NCBI GenBank assembly: GCA_031216915.1
Contig: CM062290.1
Coordinates: forward strand, 258,454,291-258,518,290
DNA: 64,000 nucleotides
Reading direction: 5' to 3'
Origin: Pictodentalium vernedei
Lineage: Eukaryota > Mollusca > Scaphopoda > Dentaliida > Dentaliidae
Shown here: one piece after another, positions 33,129 to 43,506 of the stretch
How the letters are laid out: each line of letters opens with the position of its first letter
How positions within the stretch are numbered: position 1 is the stretch's first letter
Notes under the pieces: generated by a model
Databases searched by the model: none
Seen by the model: the letters and a program-made list of their open reading frames with translations, nothing else
Told to the model about the DNA's origin: nothing
Position numbers and translations under genes: made by a program

Positions 33129-34213
33129 CCGAGATCGCTGGCATCTGCCGTCAGAACGCGATCGGACGTGGGTAAGTCCAATGGAACACCCTGCCTAATC
33201 CACTGAACATCTGTCCAGGGAAGAAGGTGATGATACAGAGATTCCGGAAACGGAAGCACCTGATTCAGAGAATCTACATTTGGCCTCCAACGACTGAGCA
33301 GAAAGTGTTGGAGAGGTCTGACACGCAGCCGACCTAGAGGAATGAGATCCGTCACCGAACCGCAGAGACCAATCAGCTGGAGAAAACTCCGAGCGGTCGC
33401 GGACGTGGACTGGGACAGAGTCAGAGCAAAGGCTGAGAGAATCACAGCCTTGGCCTGGGGAACCGCTACCAAATTGAATTTGGTTTGGAAATACATCCCC
33501 AGATGATAAAACGACTGAGAAGGGACCAGGTCTGACTTCTCCTCGTTGACTCTGAATCCTAGCCACGTCAGCAAGCTCAACAGAGTGGCGACATCCGACT
33601 CCAGTAAGGCAGCATTGGAATGCCTCTGGAGGATATCGTCCAGATATGCCGAAGTAATCACCCTGGACTGTGTGCGATGGAACGCTACCACATGTGACAT
33701 CAGTCTGGTGAACGCCCAAGGAGCCAGGTTGAGGCCGAAAGGCATGGCCTTGAACTGGTAAACTCGCCCCAGAAAAGCGAACCTGAGATACTTCCGTGAC
33801 GCCCGATGCATCGGAACGTGGAAGTAAGCGTCTCGCAGGTCGATGCTGGCTGTGAAATCTCCCTGGTGAATTGATCGGCGGACCGACCTGAAAGTCTCCA
33901 TGCTGAACTTGGGAGCAATGATAGACTGGTTCAGGATACTCAGATCGATAACCGGTCGGAGTCGGCTGTCCTTCTTCGGCACCAAGAACAGGCGGGAATA
34001 GAAACCCACTGACTGAATGTTCTTGACGACCTCGATCGCCCCCTTTGCCAGGAGATTGCCAATCTCCATGGACAAAAGTTCCCGACATAAAACGTCTGAA
34101 GGAACTGTGGTTGGAAGAGGCACCCTTGACAGAGTGGGGTGCCGTCGGAAGGATATTCGCAGCCCGGACCGAACAACATCTAACACCCACGGATCGGATG
34201 TAATGGTACCCAA
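32282..34213 (-). CDS. Reverse transcriptase / RNase H polyprotein of DIRS copy B
   Basis: A 643-residue open frame. RT: fingers motif FLVPKKDSRLRPVIDLS (about 77-92), first catalytic Asp in SIDLRDAYFHVP (D125), QFKAMPFGLNLAPWAF (153-168) and SAYLDDIL with the YxDD box (190-193). RNase H: TADASDLGWG (D357), INQKELLALLLSF (E391), LLSDNSTVVAYI (D416) and NVLADSLSR (D467), so all expected acidic residues are present. After RNase H comes IDLFATRWNHQVDTF, the C-terminal region conserved in DIRS elements and sometimes described as methyltransferase-like; I cannot verify that activity. The protein would copy the element RNA in cytoplasm or nucleus. No frameshift is visible. The Met at 34213 is chosen as the first in frame; in copy C homology extends further upstream. 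Confidence 0.9.
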   Translation of the reverse strand: MGTITSDPWVLDVVRSGLRISFRRHPTLSRVPLPTTVPSDVLCRELLSMEIGNLLAKGAIEVVKNIQSVGFYSRLFLVPKKDSRLRPVIDLSILNQSIIAPKFSMETFRSVRRSIHQGDFTASIDLRDAYFHVPMHRASRKYLRFAFLGRVYQFKAMPFGLNLAPWAFTRLMSHVVAFHRTQSRVITSAYLDDILQRHSNAALLESDVATLLSLLTWLGFRVNEEKSDLVPSQSFYHLGMYFQTKFNLVAVPQAKAVILSAFALTLSQSTSATARSFLQLIGLCGSVTDLIPLGRLRVRPLQHFLLSRWRPNVDSLNQVLPFPESLYHHLLPWTDVQWIRQGVPLDLPTSDRVLTADASDLGWGATLDPLGLSLHEMWDQNQAALHINQKELLALLLSFRQWIPHLSNRQVLLLSDNSTVVAYIRNQGSTHSVPMYELARDLLLLAQDVHAGVVVRHIPVCLNVLADSLSRQGRVISTEWMLHRAVFQSLCDLWGHPHIDLFATRWNHQVDTFVSPCPDPLAFAVDALSLDWNSLVGYAFPPVPILPLILAKIRTCSCRIILIAPLSPQRVWINQLRSLMAAVPARLPLRRDLLCQGRLRRFHIDPTSLCLHAYLLSGPVSSVEVFRDEQWSAFLLQGGTPLV

Positions 34214-34270
34214 TGGTCTGCGAACTCTGCTATCCTTCCTCCAACCTGGGACGAGTCGAGGTGAGGACCT

Positions 34271-36454
34271 TCATTTCGAGCCCCGACGAGGCCCGCGAGA
34301 GGAGAAACCACCTCCTCTACTAAATGAAGAATCCTGAGACTTTCCTCGATTCTGCCAACCCTTACCTTTACCCCTTGAGTAAGAAGTAGAGGCGGCGGCA
34401 GAAGGACCAGCCTTTTGCTTCACAGAGGAAGCAGAAGGGTACTTGTTAGGCTTGGAACGGCGCTTGCCTTCCCTAGAAGGCTGATCAAGCAGACGAAACA
34501 GCAGCTGATCTTTGGAATGACGTAGGACGTCATCCCGGACCGTCGACACGGGACCATGGAAAAGTTGCGGACCTGCCAAAGAAGCAGATCGAAGAGTAGC
34601 ACGCTGCTCCTCGGGAAGGGATCGGCCTGTGTCCAGCACAGCGTCCCTTCGAACTAATTCCAGATTAGCCGTGTTACAGGCATGCGTGTGAGTAAGATGC
34701 ATAAGCGCCTTGGACAGCACACGCAAAGGAGCCTGTACCTCGTCAAACTTATCTGGAGGCAGATAAGCAGCCAAAGCTGAGACGACGTGATCTGAGAGAG
34801 AAAGCATGCCAAGCATCTCTCTAGATAAGCCCAACGTGGACTCCAGAGTCGTCATTGGAATGACGGCAGACTTGGGCTTGGAAAGCTCGAGGGAAGTGGA
34901 GTCCTGATCCAGAACCGTCAAAGTCTGGCAGACCGACGGATTGGCAGAATCGTAGGAACGATAACGCACAGGAGGCAAAAAGGTGTCAACTCTGGTGAAG
35001 AACCTTGGAATTCAGCTTGGAGTCCAATGCTGAAAAAGCTTCAACCACCTGTACCGACTGGAACGGTCGAAGGCGCCCAGAAGCAGGTTGCTCCATAGGC
35101 TGTTGGCGCGCGACCGATGATCGCGGCCAGGCTGACACTGTCGGCTGGTTAGCAGGTTTGAGATCAGGCAGAAACCCAAACACAAAGTCAAGAGCTGCCC
35201 CCAAGTCCGAAGACTGCTGGCCCTCGACCTCAAGCATGTCGGACTCCTCCCCAGAGTCGGAAGACACATAGCCGATCGTGGGCAAACCAGCCGACGCCTC
35301 CCATGGTGTCGGGACACCAGGGGAATCAGAAACCGGCCTGTTTCCAATCCCGGGAGGCGGCGCCATAGGAGGCACCTGGAAACCACTCATAGCCTCGCTG
35401 GAAGCAACAGGAAGGCTCTTAGAAAGAACCTGAGTGAGTAAGGAGAGGGCCTCCCTAAGCTCACTGCCTGTAACGACCGGTTCGACAGGGGAGCAAACCG
35501 GCAAAGTGGCTTCACCTCTGACCCTCTTAACCAGCAAAGGGTCACGATCCTCCAAAACATCCAACGCAGGACGACGGGCGGCAGCCGAAACATCTGAAGG
35601 CAGACGTGTATAGGGGTACGAGACACCCCGGGGATCAATATGGCGAGAACTCATGAGAGTCACCGCGGACCTCTGCGGGGCAGAAGGTCCAGGCTGCACA
35701 AAAGGCGTTGGTCCCCCAAAACTGGTCGTGAGGCCAGAATGAATAGACGGAAACGCCACGGAGTTCATAGTGTTTCCACATCCGAATCCAAAGACACAAC
35801 TGTGGTGCTCGACGGCGAAGAGACCATAGAGATGGGTTCGGCCGGCAGCCCCTTCCGACTTCGCCGAGTTGAAGTCAGGGAAGGCTGAGGCCGATATCCC
35901 ACGTCTACAGTACCGGACATTCCTGCAGTCCCCTGCAGCGAAAAGCCGAGGCCGGTTGAAACTGACGACGAAGCAGACGGACCAGCAGTAGTAGTAGATA
36001 CATCGGGAGTCGTTGAGGCTGGTGAAATAGTGGAGAGAGCACACCGGCTCGGCTCCGAAGGAGGAGTCACAACCCTAGTGACAGCCTCAGATGTCGACTG
36101 GACGGGAACCGTAGTCCCGGAACCAGGCACCTCTTCACCAGAACACTCAATGGCTCCCGCAGTATCCACTACAAGAAAAGACTGCACATCCCCCACGGAG
36201 GAGGAATAACTCTCACCAGACAAGGTCGGCTCGGGAGGCCCCGAAAGACCACATTCTCCTTTCCCGCAGGAGCAGGAGGCACGGCCACGAGAACGAACGA
36301 CACGGTTAACTGACGCCCAGAAAGTGGATGACCATGATCCACAGACACCACATGGCCGCTCGGCCGAACACCCATTACAGGAGGAACAAGACGAATGTAA
36401 ATCGTCCACATGCTTTGGCAGCAGACATTGCCCACAAGGAATTGTCCTGGGCAT
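34271..36454 (-). pseudogene. gag-like gene of DIRS copy B, two frame breaks
   Basis: It begins at 36454 with MPRTIPCGQCLLPKHVDDLH followed by further Cys pairs (SCSSCNGC, PCGVCGSW), the Cys-rich start of DIRS gag proteins. This frame closes at 35765, while the next (to 34986) carries LVKRVRGEATLPVCSPVEP and SSDSGEESDMLEVEGQQSSD. The third (34978-34271) has MLSLSDHVVSALAAYLPPDK, QLLFRLLDQPSREG and a Gly/Arg-rich C-terminus (GGGFSSRGPRRG), presumably for nucleic-acid binding. The second break is a 14-base deletion at about 35007: copy C retains GGAGCCTTCATAGC there and reads through. The product would package the element RNA, but here it cannot be made whole. Confidence 0.8.
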
Positions 36455-36906
36455 GATAGAGGTGAGAGGAGCAGAGAAGGTGAAATCAGAAAACAGAAGA
36501 ACACCCCCAAAGAAGAGAGAAAGGTGACAGAAATTAAGACCCCAGACGGTCGACCGGGAACCACACAACAGGATGACTACTCTCAAAAGAAAGAAGAAAA
36601 ACTGTAGGAGTGGTACCCCGCTGACACCTAACTCTAACACAATTAGAAAATTTAGCAAATAAAGCATTAACAATAATTGTGAAATATTATAAGTCCGAAC
36701 CGCATGGCACACGAAATCCGCGTGCGACTCGAGAGAGAACAATTAAATATACATTATGGATATATAATATAAAAGAGAATATAAAAAACACTGTTCCTGA
36801 GAATACAAAGGATACACTGATGCACAATGAATCAGGAATCATCAAACATCGAGCTGGAGAAACACTGATAAGCGTGCAAAAACATCTCGACACGAAGCGG
36901 ATTATA
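36455..36906. other. DIRS copy B leader between right repeat and gag
   Basis: Non-coding AT-rich leader on the minus strand. The open frame extending gag upstream to 36742 is hydrophobic low-complexity sequence and is not matched by a family motif, so I start gag at 36454. Confidence 0.5.
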
Positions 36907-37150
36907 AAAAGAATGAGTCTTTAGAGATGGTATATGCGCACTGGCAACGGAAGTCGTGGAGTTGTACTTGGGAGAGAGCGTCCCGTACTGGGTCTGCGCC
37001 GGTTGCACTCGACCCAGTTTTGGCTTATTTTTTATTGGTGCTTTTGCACCACTTTTCTTTCCCAAATGGCTTGGGAACGACAAAAATAGTGAGTGTTTTA
37101 TCCGAGTTAGGGACTTCCACTGTAGTGCAAGCCTGTAGTAAATAACTGTG
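36907..37150. repeat. Right inverted terminal repeat of DIRS copy B
   Basis: The reverse complement of 30670-30915, starting 'aaaagaatgagtctttagag' and ending in 'gcctgtagtaaataactgtg'. The outermost bases 'agtaggttgataagaa' match the inverse of the second half of the internal complementary region. The 5' end of the element transcript should lie in this repeat. Confidence 0.88.
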
Positions 37151-37247
37151 AGTAGGTTGATAAGAAGTTGTGATTGTTTGCCTTTTTTATTGGTTTCTGG
37201 GTTTTTTTCCACTTTTGCCTTAGGTCACATCCACACCAGTGCCCACT

Positions 37248-37614
37248 ATTTATTTATTTATTGGTGTTTAAGGCCACATGCTTAGGCACAATGGCTGATC
37301 ATGACCATGACAGTTTTACGGATGGAGGAAGCCGGAGTACCTGGAGAGAACCACAGAGCAGCGACCAGCAACTGTCAGCTCCACAACATTCTAACTCTGT
37401 ACAAGCTCTGTTCAGGCAGGGTTACAGTGGTTGAGGACATGTGCGCCACTGACACGTAGTATGCCTTAATACACGGCGTCATCATACCCCCATGTAGGCA
37501 ACTGGGATAAAGTGCCTTGCCCAAGGACACAACGTGGGTCGTTCCGGATGGGGATTGAACTTGGAACCTCTTGCATAGAAGTCCAACAGTCTATCACTGA
37601 GCCACCACGCTCCT
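37248..37614 (-). repeat. tRNA-derived SINE with target duplication
   Basis: Minus strand: box A-like GTGGCTCAGTGATAGAC, box B-like GTTCAATCC, then TGTCCTTGGGCAAGGCACTT, a body, and the tail 'taaacaccaataaataaata'. The flanking direct repeat ACCAGTGCC(C/T)ACT (37235-37247 and 37615-37627) is a target-site duplication, showing a complete insertion of about 367 bp. Confidence 0.85.
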
Positions 37615-37627
37615 ACCAGTGCCTACT

Positions 37628-38964
37628 GATATGGTAAATAATTGTACTGGGTGCTGCTGGGCGAGCTACTTTTTGTTCAACAAATGGATTCACTGTTTTG
37701 TGTAACAAGGACCATGGCAATTGTTTTTCTTTCGAGACTGTTTGCAGTGATTGACAGACACTGCGATGCATGGGAAATCACAAAATTTTGTGGACAAACT
37801 ATTTCTTCAGAATTTTTTTTTTTTTTTTTTTTAAATCAGTCCTGTGAAGCATCCTGGTCCGACCACAAAAATCAATTGATTCTTGAACAGCACTTGGCAT
37901 GAAAAATAAGCGGTACTCAAGACAAAAATGGCACAAGAAATTCTGTGTTGAATTGGGAGTTCAGTATGATTATGATTAGAAAATTTGGCGGAGGGGCAAA
38001 GCCTAGTGTGGGGGAGGAGGCAGCCCCAAAGCCCCCCCCCCCCCCCCCCCCACAAGGCTAAGCCACTGCTGAGAATGCACACAAGGTCAAAAGTTCATTC
38101 TCTAAAGCATAATAAGAGATCGGCCATATATATTGTGACTAACCTCATGTTGGTTCAACATATAAGACTGCACAACTGTGAACACCATGAAGATGTTCCA
38201 TGTAAACTGGAAATTCAAGTAGGTATACATCATGTTGTGTGCACGTGCCCATGTTGTGCCTCAGTGTTAAGTGTCAATGTTATCATGTGGAATATCACAT
38301 CTGGGTCTGGGTAGGGAGGGTGTGTTACCACTCCCTACGACGAGATATAATTCCAATCAAAACTTACCTTGAAGGTAAGTCTCATTTAATTTATCAATTC
38401 TGTCTTCTTCTCATCTCTGTATGAGATAATACAAGATGTTTAAAGCAGGCCTAAAAATTCGAGACCACAAAAGTGTTACTTCCACACACATACATGTAAG
38501 TACACATGTATGCTTGAGGTGGAAAAGAAAGGATTACAAAATTATAAATTTGAAAACAGGTCTGATCAGGGGTCAGCCAAGTGGGTGACTATGGCGAAGA
38601 GTCGCCTTGTCATTCCTCAAGTCACCTTGGCTTACACTGGGGCGAAATTTAAGTCACCCTCCAAAACTTCCTTGGGAGACATGGCAGTTTTAAGCATTTT
38701 CTTGTTAAATTTCCCCCCAAAAATGCTTCCACATTCATAACAAAGTAAACACGACTGATGTTAAAATCTGTCATACAGCTCTGAAAATAGCCTAAAGTAG
38801 CCCAATTTCATATTTTTGAAAAGAGTTGTAATGGCCTAGTCATTTGAACAATATGTCCCAACTGAAAAATGGCTCTTAAAAAGTGTCAGCAAAAACAATG
38901 AATCACACATACACGCATCGTGTTAATTAGAATTTATTAAAGTTAACCACCGTTTCAAAACAGA
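37628..38964. other. No gene recognised; poly-C tract near 38033-38051
   Basis: Contains homopolymer runs (T tract at about 37815-37832, C tract at about 38033-38051) and short open frames without motifs. The GC-rich patch 'ggaggggcaaagcctagtgt' beside the C tract resembles the patch at 27530-27570 only in composition. Confidence 0.3.
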
Positions 38965-40585
38965 AATGAAAGTGTCAATGACACTGTAGCTCAACTTGTC
39001 AAGACATGTACATGTATAGTATGTGACACAGCAATGACAAACATCTAGGTAATGACCTGATAACAAAGGTACATATAAAGTATTGTAACGGTCTGTACAT
39101 AAATAATGACCATAGCCTGTAACAAATGTATAGGTAAAGTATTGTAAAGGTGGGTGACAGTCAGATGCTAAACTAGAAAAGAAATCTTTTGAGTCCCAGA
39201 GTGGGTCTGACTGAACCCCAAAATATTTGTTCTCATAGCACTGTGATAACAAAACACACTCATTCCTGTCCCAAGGTGAAAACAAAGGTACCCAAAAAGT
39301 TTCATGAAGATCAGTTCATAAATACGAGCTGTATAGAAGTTGTGACAAAAAACTGATTGGACCTAATTTTGGTACAAAATGACCACTGTCAGCCATCTTG
39401 AATTTTGGACTGCACTCAGAAACACTCGTTCTCGTCCCAAGGTGATAACAAAGGTACCCAAGAAGTTTTGTGAAGTTCGGTTGATAAATACAGCCTCTAG
39501 CCCGAGCTGTATTTACATGTGCACTTACAGTGTATAAGTAGCACTAAATAAATCAAAATTCATCTAATTTGCATAATTTCTGCACGAGAAAAAAACCCGT
39601 ACTATATGATGTATTCCATTTTACTAAACATTCATACAAAAATTTATTCAAATCAGAACTTTCATACAGAAGTTCTGTACAAAAGACTGATTGCACTAAT
39701 TTTGGTACAAAATGGCTGCTGGTGGCCATCTTGAATTTCGGACCACATCCAAAAACACTCGTTCTCATCCCACGGTGATAACAAAGGTACACAAAAAGTT
39801 TCGTAAAGATTGATTCATAAATATGGCCTCTAGCCTGAGCCGTATAGAAGTTGTGTACAAAAAACTGATTAGACCTAATTTCGGTACAAAATGGCCACTG
39901 ACAGCCATCTTGAATTTTGGACCGCACTCAGAAACATTCGTTCTCGTCCCAAGGTGATAACAGAGGTACCCAAGAAGTTTCGTGAAGATCGCTTGATAAA
40001 TACAGCCTCTAGCCCGAGCCGTATTGACATGTGTACTTACTATGTGTGAGTAGCACTGAAAAAATCAAAGTTCATCTAATTTGCATAATTTCTGCACGAG
40101 AAAAAAACCCGTATTATATGTGATGTATCCCATGGTACTAAACATTCACACAAAAAATTTTTCAAATCAGCGCTTTCATCTGGAAGTTCTGTGCAAAAAT
40201 CTGATTGCACCTAATTTTGTACAAAATGGCTGCCATCGGCCATCTTGAATTTCGGGCCGCACCCAAAAACACTCGTTCTCGTCCCACGGTGATACCAAAG
40301 GTACCCAAGAAGTTTTGTAAAGATCGGTTTATAAATATGGCCTCTAGCCTGAGGCGTATTGGCATTTGCACTGACAGTGCTGAAAGTAACACTAAATTGC
40401 TTACGGTTACTCTCTTTTCCACTGAAAAATTGGTTCCATTGAAATTTGCCCTGCAATTTGCATTGAAATTTTTCTTTGAAAACTTGAGTTGGAAGGGGGT
40501 TAAATGTAATAAGGCTACAGTAGAAATCACACACATCAGGATGGATAAGAATGGCAATGTCAATATATGATGGTCGGCCAGCCAC
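38965..40585. mobile_element. Non-autonomous array-bodied element (copy 4), tail not found
   Basis: The head AATGAAAGTGTCAATGACAC-TGTAGCTCAACTTGTCAAG and the next several hundred bases closely follow copy 3 at 14974 ('atgtatagtatgtgacacag', 'tgggtgacagtcagatgcta'). Body markers 'gccatcttgaattt' at about 39393, 39725, 39900 and 40240 give spacings of roughly 332, 175 and 340, as in copy 3. After about 40370 the sequence diverges and no GGAC run or hairpin tail is present, so the right end has been replaced or lost. Confidence 0.7.
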
Positions 40586-40937
40586 CAGTTGACAAAATGT
40601 TTGTTATGGGAACTGTGTTGAGTGCTTTATGTCATGAGGTGTAAACGTATTCATGTGGATTCTGAGACAGCTTTTTATGTATTTATGAAGTTGATGAATA
40701 ATTGTGAACCTTGCGTACGAAGAGTGTAAGTTTTCTGTAAAATTCATCCAGCACTGTGGCTGTATACACCAAGATGATAGTCAGATGTGAATTTTTTGTG
40801 GTGTGATTGGTTTGAGGTATTTCCCTGGTCAAGTTTGTTTTAACAAATCAGTGACAGAAATTATGAAAGAATCTGATGTTTTAGTGATATTGTCTTTTTT
40901 AGGAAATGAAGTGTTTGGACTCTCTGGCTTGTCAAAA
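40586..40937. other. No gene recognised
   Basis: AT-rich sequence without a supported feature. Confidence 0.3.
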
Positions 40938-40939
40938 TA

Positions 40940-41100
40940 CAGTAGAACCTCTCTTGAGAGACCACCCTTATTGCCATGCAAAAGTGGTCTCACAAAATAG
41001 GTGGTCTCTCATGACTGGTCCATTACAGTGTAAAACAACCAAACGGGACAAAGTCACAGTGGTCTCTCACGACAGTGGTCTCTCAAAACAGGTTTTACTG
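40940..41100. mobile_element. pogo/Tigger-like MITE, 161 bp, intact TA duplication
   Basis: CAGTAGAACCTCTCTTGAGA at the left and CTCTCAAAACAGGTTTTACTG split across the right end give inverted CAGTAGAACC / GGTTTTACTG termini, flanked by TA on both sides (40938-40939 and 41101-41102). The internal phrase GTGGTCTCTCA is repeated four times in both orientations. Confidence 0.85.
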
Positions 41101-41353
41101 TAGCAAGGAAAACGGTCAGGTGAATAGAAACCAGTTTAAAAGAATGTGTTTCTTATACAGTTGAGAACAGATTCAAAGTCCCATACTATCAATTGTCAAA
41201 GTGGAGTGGGCCTGAGAGTACACGCCCTTGAAGAGCCGAATGATAAGAGGGTGTCTGTCAATTATCTGACCAGCATCAGTTTTAAAAAAACGTTGGAAGT
41301 TCTGCATTATAATCCAGATTCAAAAAGGTGGATTAAGAAATGAAGCACTATGT

Positions 41354-41597
41354 TTAACTCTTTGCATGCTGCTGGCAGATATTTCTGCCCAGTACAGGGT
41401 TACTCTTGTCACTGAAATAAGTATTATTTGTGCACATTTAATGAAGTTTTCTGCCTGTAAATTGAATGGATTTTTTCACCAATGATTTCTTGTGTTACAT
41501 TTTGATTAATTTTTCATCATATCTAGTCATGGTTGCTTTACAGCAGCCATGACTAGATTTGATGAAAAATATCTAGAAAATAGCGGGTTAGGAGTTA
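41354..41597. mobile_element. TTAA-type palindromic MITE
   Basis: It begins TTAACTCTTTGCATGCTG and ends GGGTTAGGAGTTATA (decayed TTAA). The centre, 41509-41573, is a long hairpin: TTTTTCATCATATCTAGTCA pairs with TGACTAGATTTGATGAAAAA around GCTTTACAGC. Partial relatives at 14478 and 25822. Confidence 0.7.
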
Positions 41598-42231
41598 TAG
41601 GGGAAGAGATGGAACTGACATCCTTTTCAAAACAAGATGTCATCCAAAAGGAAATGATTGACTTGTAATGTCTATATGTAGTCTGTGGTGTGTCTCCATC
41701 AGGATCTTTGTAACTCCTGAAGAAATCTACTGATTTTCAGAGGCTTTCCCAGCCAATCTGAATGCTGCCAGTGTCATCTTTGTCAGTGGATGCACTTGAT
41801 CTTTGTAAGGCAGGCTTAAGGTGCATTTCCCCTAGCTCTAGGCCAAATACAAAGGCAGCTTAAAAACATTTTGAAGATTTCTATCCATTGCCCAACAAAC
41901 ATTATTTCAAGTTACTCTATTGCACAGCTCTTATTTATATTGCCCATATTGTTGATATGGCTAGCAGCACACGTATTGTCACTCTGTATAAGGATATGTC
42001 ATGAGAGCCAGTACAAAATAAATTTAGTGTAAGATCCACTGCAGTTAGTTCTTTTGCATTCATGTGTATATGTGTTTCTTCAGATGACAATCACCCCCAT
42101 TTTTATCTCTCGCACGCACATCTCCCCAAGCCAAATCAGAGGCATCAGTTTGTAAAATAATATTAGGGTTAGGTTGAACAATGGGAGCAGATGTGGTAGC
42201 AATCTTGTCTGCTCAATATTGTATATCCTCC

Positions 42232-42335
42232 TTAACTGGTAGAGTTCTGGATTTGCTTTGTTATAAATTGTAACAAGACAAAGACATGTGATAAAATTTG
42301 ATTGACCAAAAATAATTTAGAACTCTACCAGTAAA
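42232..42335. mobile_element. Short MITE, CTGGTAGAGTGCT family, internal deletion
   Basis: TTAA-CTGGTAGAGTTCTGG at the left and CAGTAAA preceded by AGAACTCTACCAG at the right. At about 104 bp it is less than half the usual 250 bp. It sits inside the RNase H part of the decayed retroelement at 41690-43996. Confidence 0.75.
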
Positions 42336-43030
42336 CATAAGGTTACAGTGTCATATGTTGAGTAAAATCACCTTTGGAGAGTTCAAGTGCCTTATTTTTG
42401 CATTATCAAGGTTCCTATACAACAATTTGCCAAACTGAAAACCATAGAAACTAGTAACAATTCTTCCCACCAATTTGGTTACTTCCTTGAGCAGCTGGTT
42501 TTCATACAACAATTCACATTTGGTTTTTATATCAGATGCTTCTGTTTGCATCAATGAGACTTTTATGTTTGAGGAAATGAGGATAAATCCCAGATATGTA
42601 ATTTGCTGTGAAGGTTGAAGTTGAGATTTATCAGGGTGGATAATAAACCCTGCCCATAGCCCCAAGGTGACTGTCTGTTTGACATTTAATTGATAGCCAT
42701 GTAAATTTTTCCCAACAATGAAGGAGTTATCAATGTCCGAGGAATTTAGGTGTCCTAATGACCACAGGTATGCAAAAAATGCTTGGTGTAATTTTGTAAA
42801 AATATGCGGTCCAGATGATAATTCATCGGGGTAAGGCACAAAACTGGTATTTCACACCTTCCCGATGGTAGAGAATTTTTTTGATGGTGTTAGTCGATAG
42901 GAACAGAATGTACATCCTTCCAATCAAACAAGGCCATAAAACAATGGACTGTCATTATGTTTAATGCTGACGGCAGACTTTCCATCTCAAAAAGATGTTT
43001 CTCAATGTTATCATTAAATTGTTTCCAAGT

Positions 43031-43506
43031 TTAACTGGTAGAGTGCTTGAAGCCTGTATTTGGGCTTTATTCTGAAGAACAGGTGCACTGCAACTTGAAG
43101 GCTTTGTAATCAGTGAATGTGCTTCATATTATCTTTGAAATGGCATTTTTTAGTCTGTTAGGATTTGTCTTGTTCCTGTGGGCACTCTCCCATAAATTGC
43201 AACAAAGCAAATACATGCGATTAAATTTTGATGATCAAAAATAATTTATTTATTTATTTATTGCTGTTTATGGTCACATACTTCTGCACAATGGCTAATC
43301 ATGACCACAACATGGAGATAAAGTCAAGGTCAGTCAATTGTTTATACCCCATGTTGCCTATTTTAGAGGACTCGCACCCCAAGCATTAGTGACTGGGTCC
43401 TATTTTACCAGTGAAATAGAGCTTGTTTACCACAGTAAACAAGCACTGCTTCACTTCCCGGGGTTCCCACGGGGGATCAAAAATAATTTAGCACTATTCT
43501 GGTTAA
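43031..43506. mobile_element. MITE, CTGGTAGAGTGCT family, interrupted by a SINE-like repeat
   Basis: TTAA at both ends (43031-43034, 43503-43506). The left terminus is CTGGTAGAGTGCTTGAAG; the right is AGCACTATTCTGG. Removing the 43249-43490 insertion leaves a normal-sized element of about 235 bp. It lies between two RT motifs of the decayed retroelement. Confidence 0.8.
43249..43474 (-). repeat. Non-tRNA SINE-like repeat with 16-bp target duplication
   Basis: Flanked by GATCAAAAATAATTTA on both sides (43233-43248 and 43475-43490). On the minus strand it starts CCCCCGTGGGAACCCCGGGA, contains the hairpin CTTGTTTACTGTGGTAAACAAG, and ends in 'aaacagcaataaataaataa'. This insertion defines the repeat as complete at about 226 bp. 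Confidence 0.85.

Larger units (their letters stand above)
30630..37168 (-). mobile_element. DIRS-type retroelement, copy B, full length
   Basis: It has the defining DIRS1 layout. Inverted terminal repeats of about 245 bp lie at 30670-30915 and 36907-37150. An internal complementary region at 31001-31091 is complementary to the two outer ends joined together: GGTAGGTATAATAAGAAAGG... mirrors the left end, and CTTATCAACCTACTCAC mirrors the right end. Gag, RT/RNase H and tyrosine recombinase follow one another on the minus strand. Inverted repeats separate it from the split-direct-repeat Ngaro/PAT groups. It is about 6.5 kb. No target duplication is seen, as expected for recombinase-mediated integration. 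Gag is broken and the recombinase lacks its apparent nucleophile, so this copy is probably not autonomous. Confidence 0.92.

Noticed and set aside
30630..37168. Endogenous retrovirus or Gypsy-type LTR element
   Set aside because: Terminal repeats are inverted, there is an internal complementary region, no protease or DDE integrase is present, and a tyrosine recombinase is.
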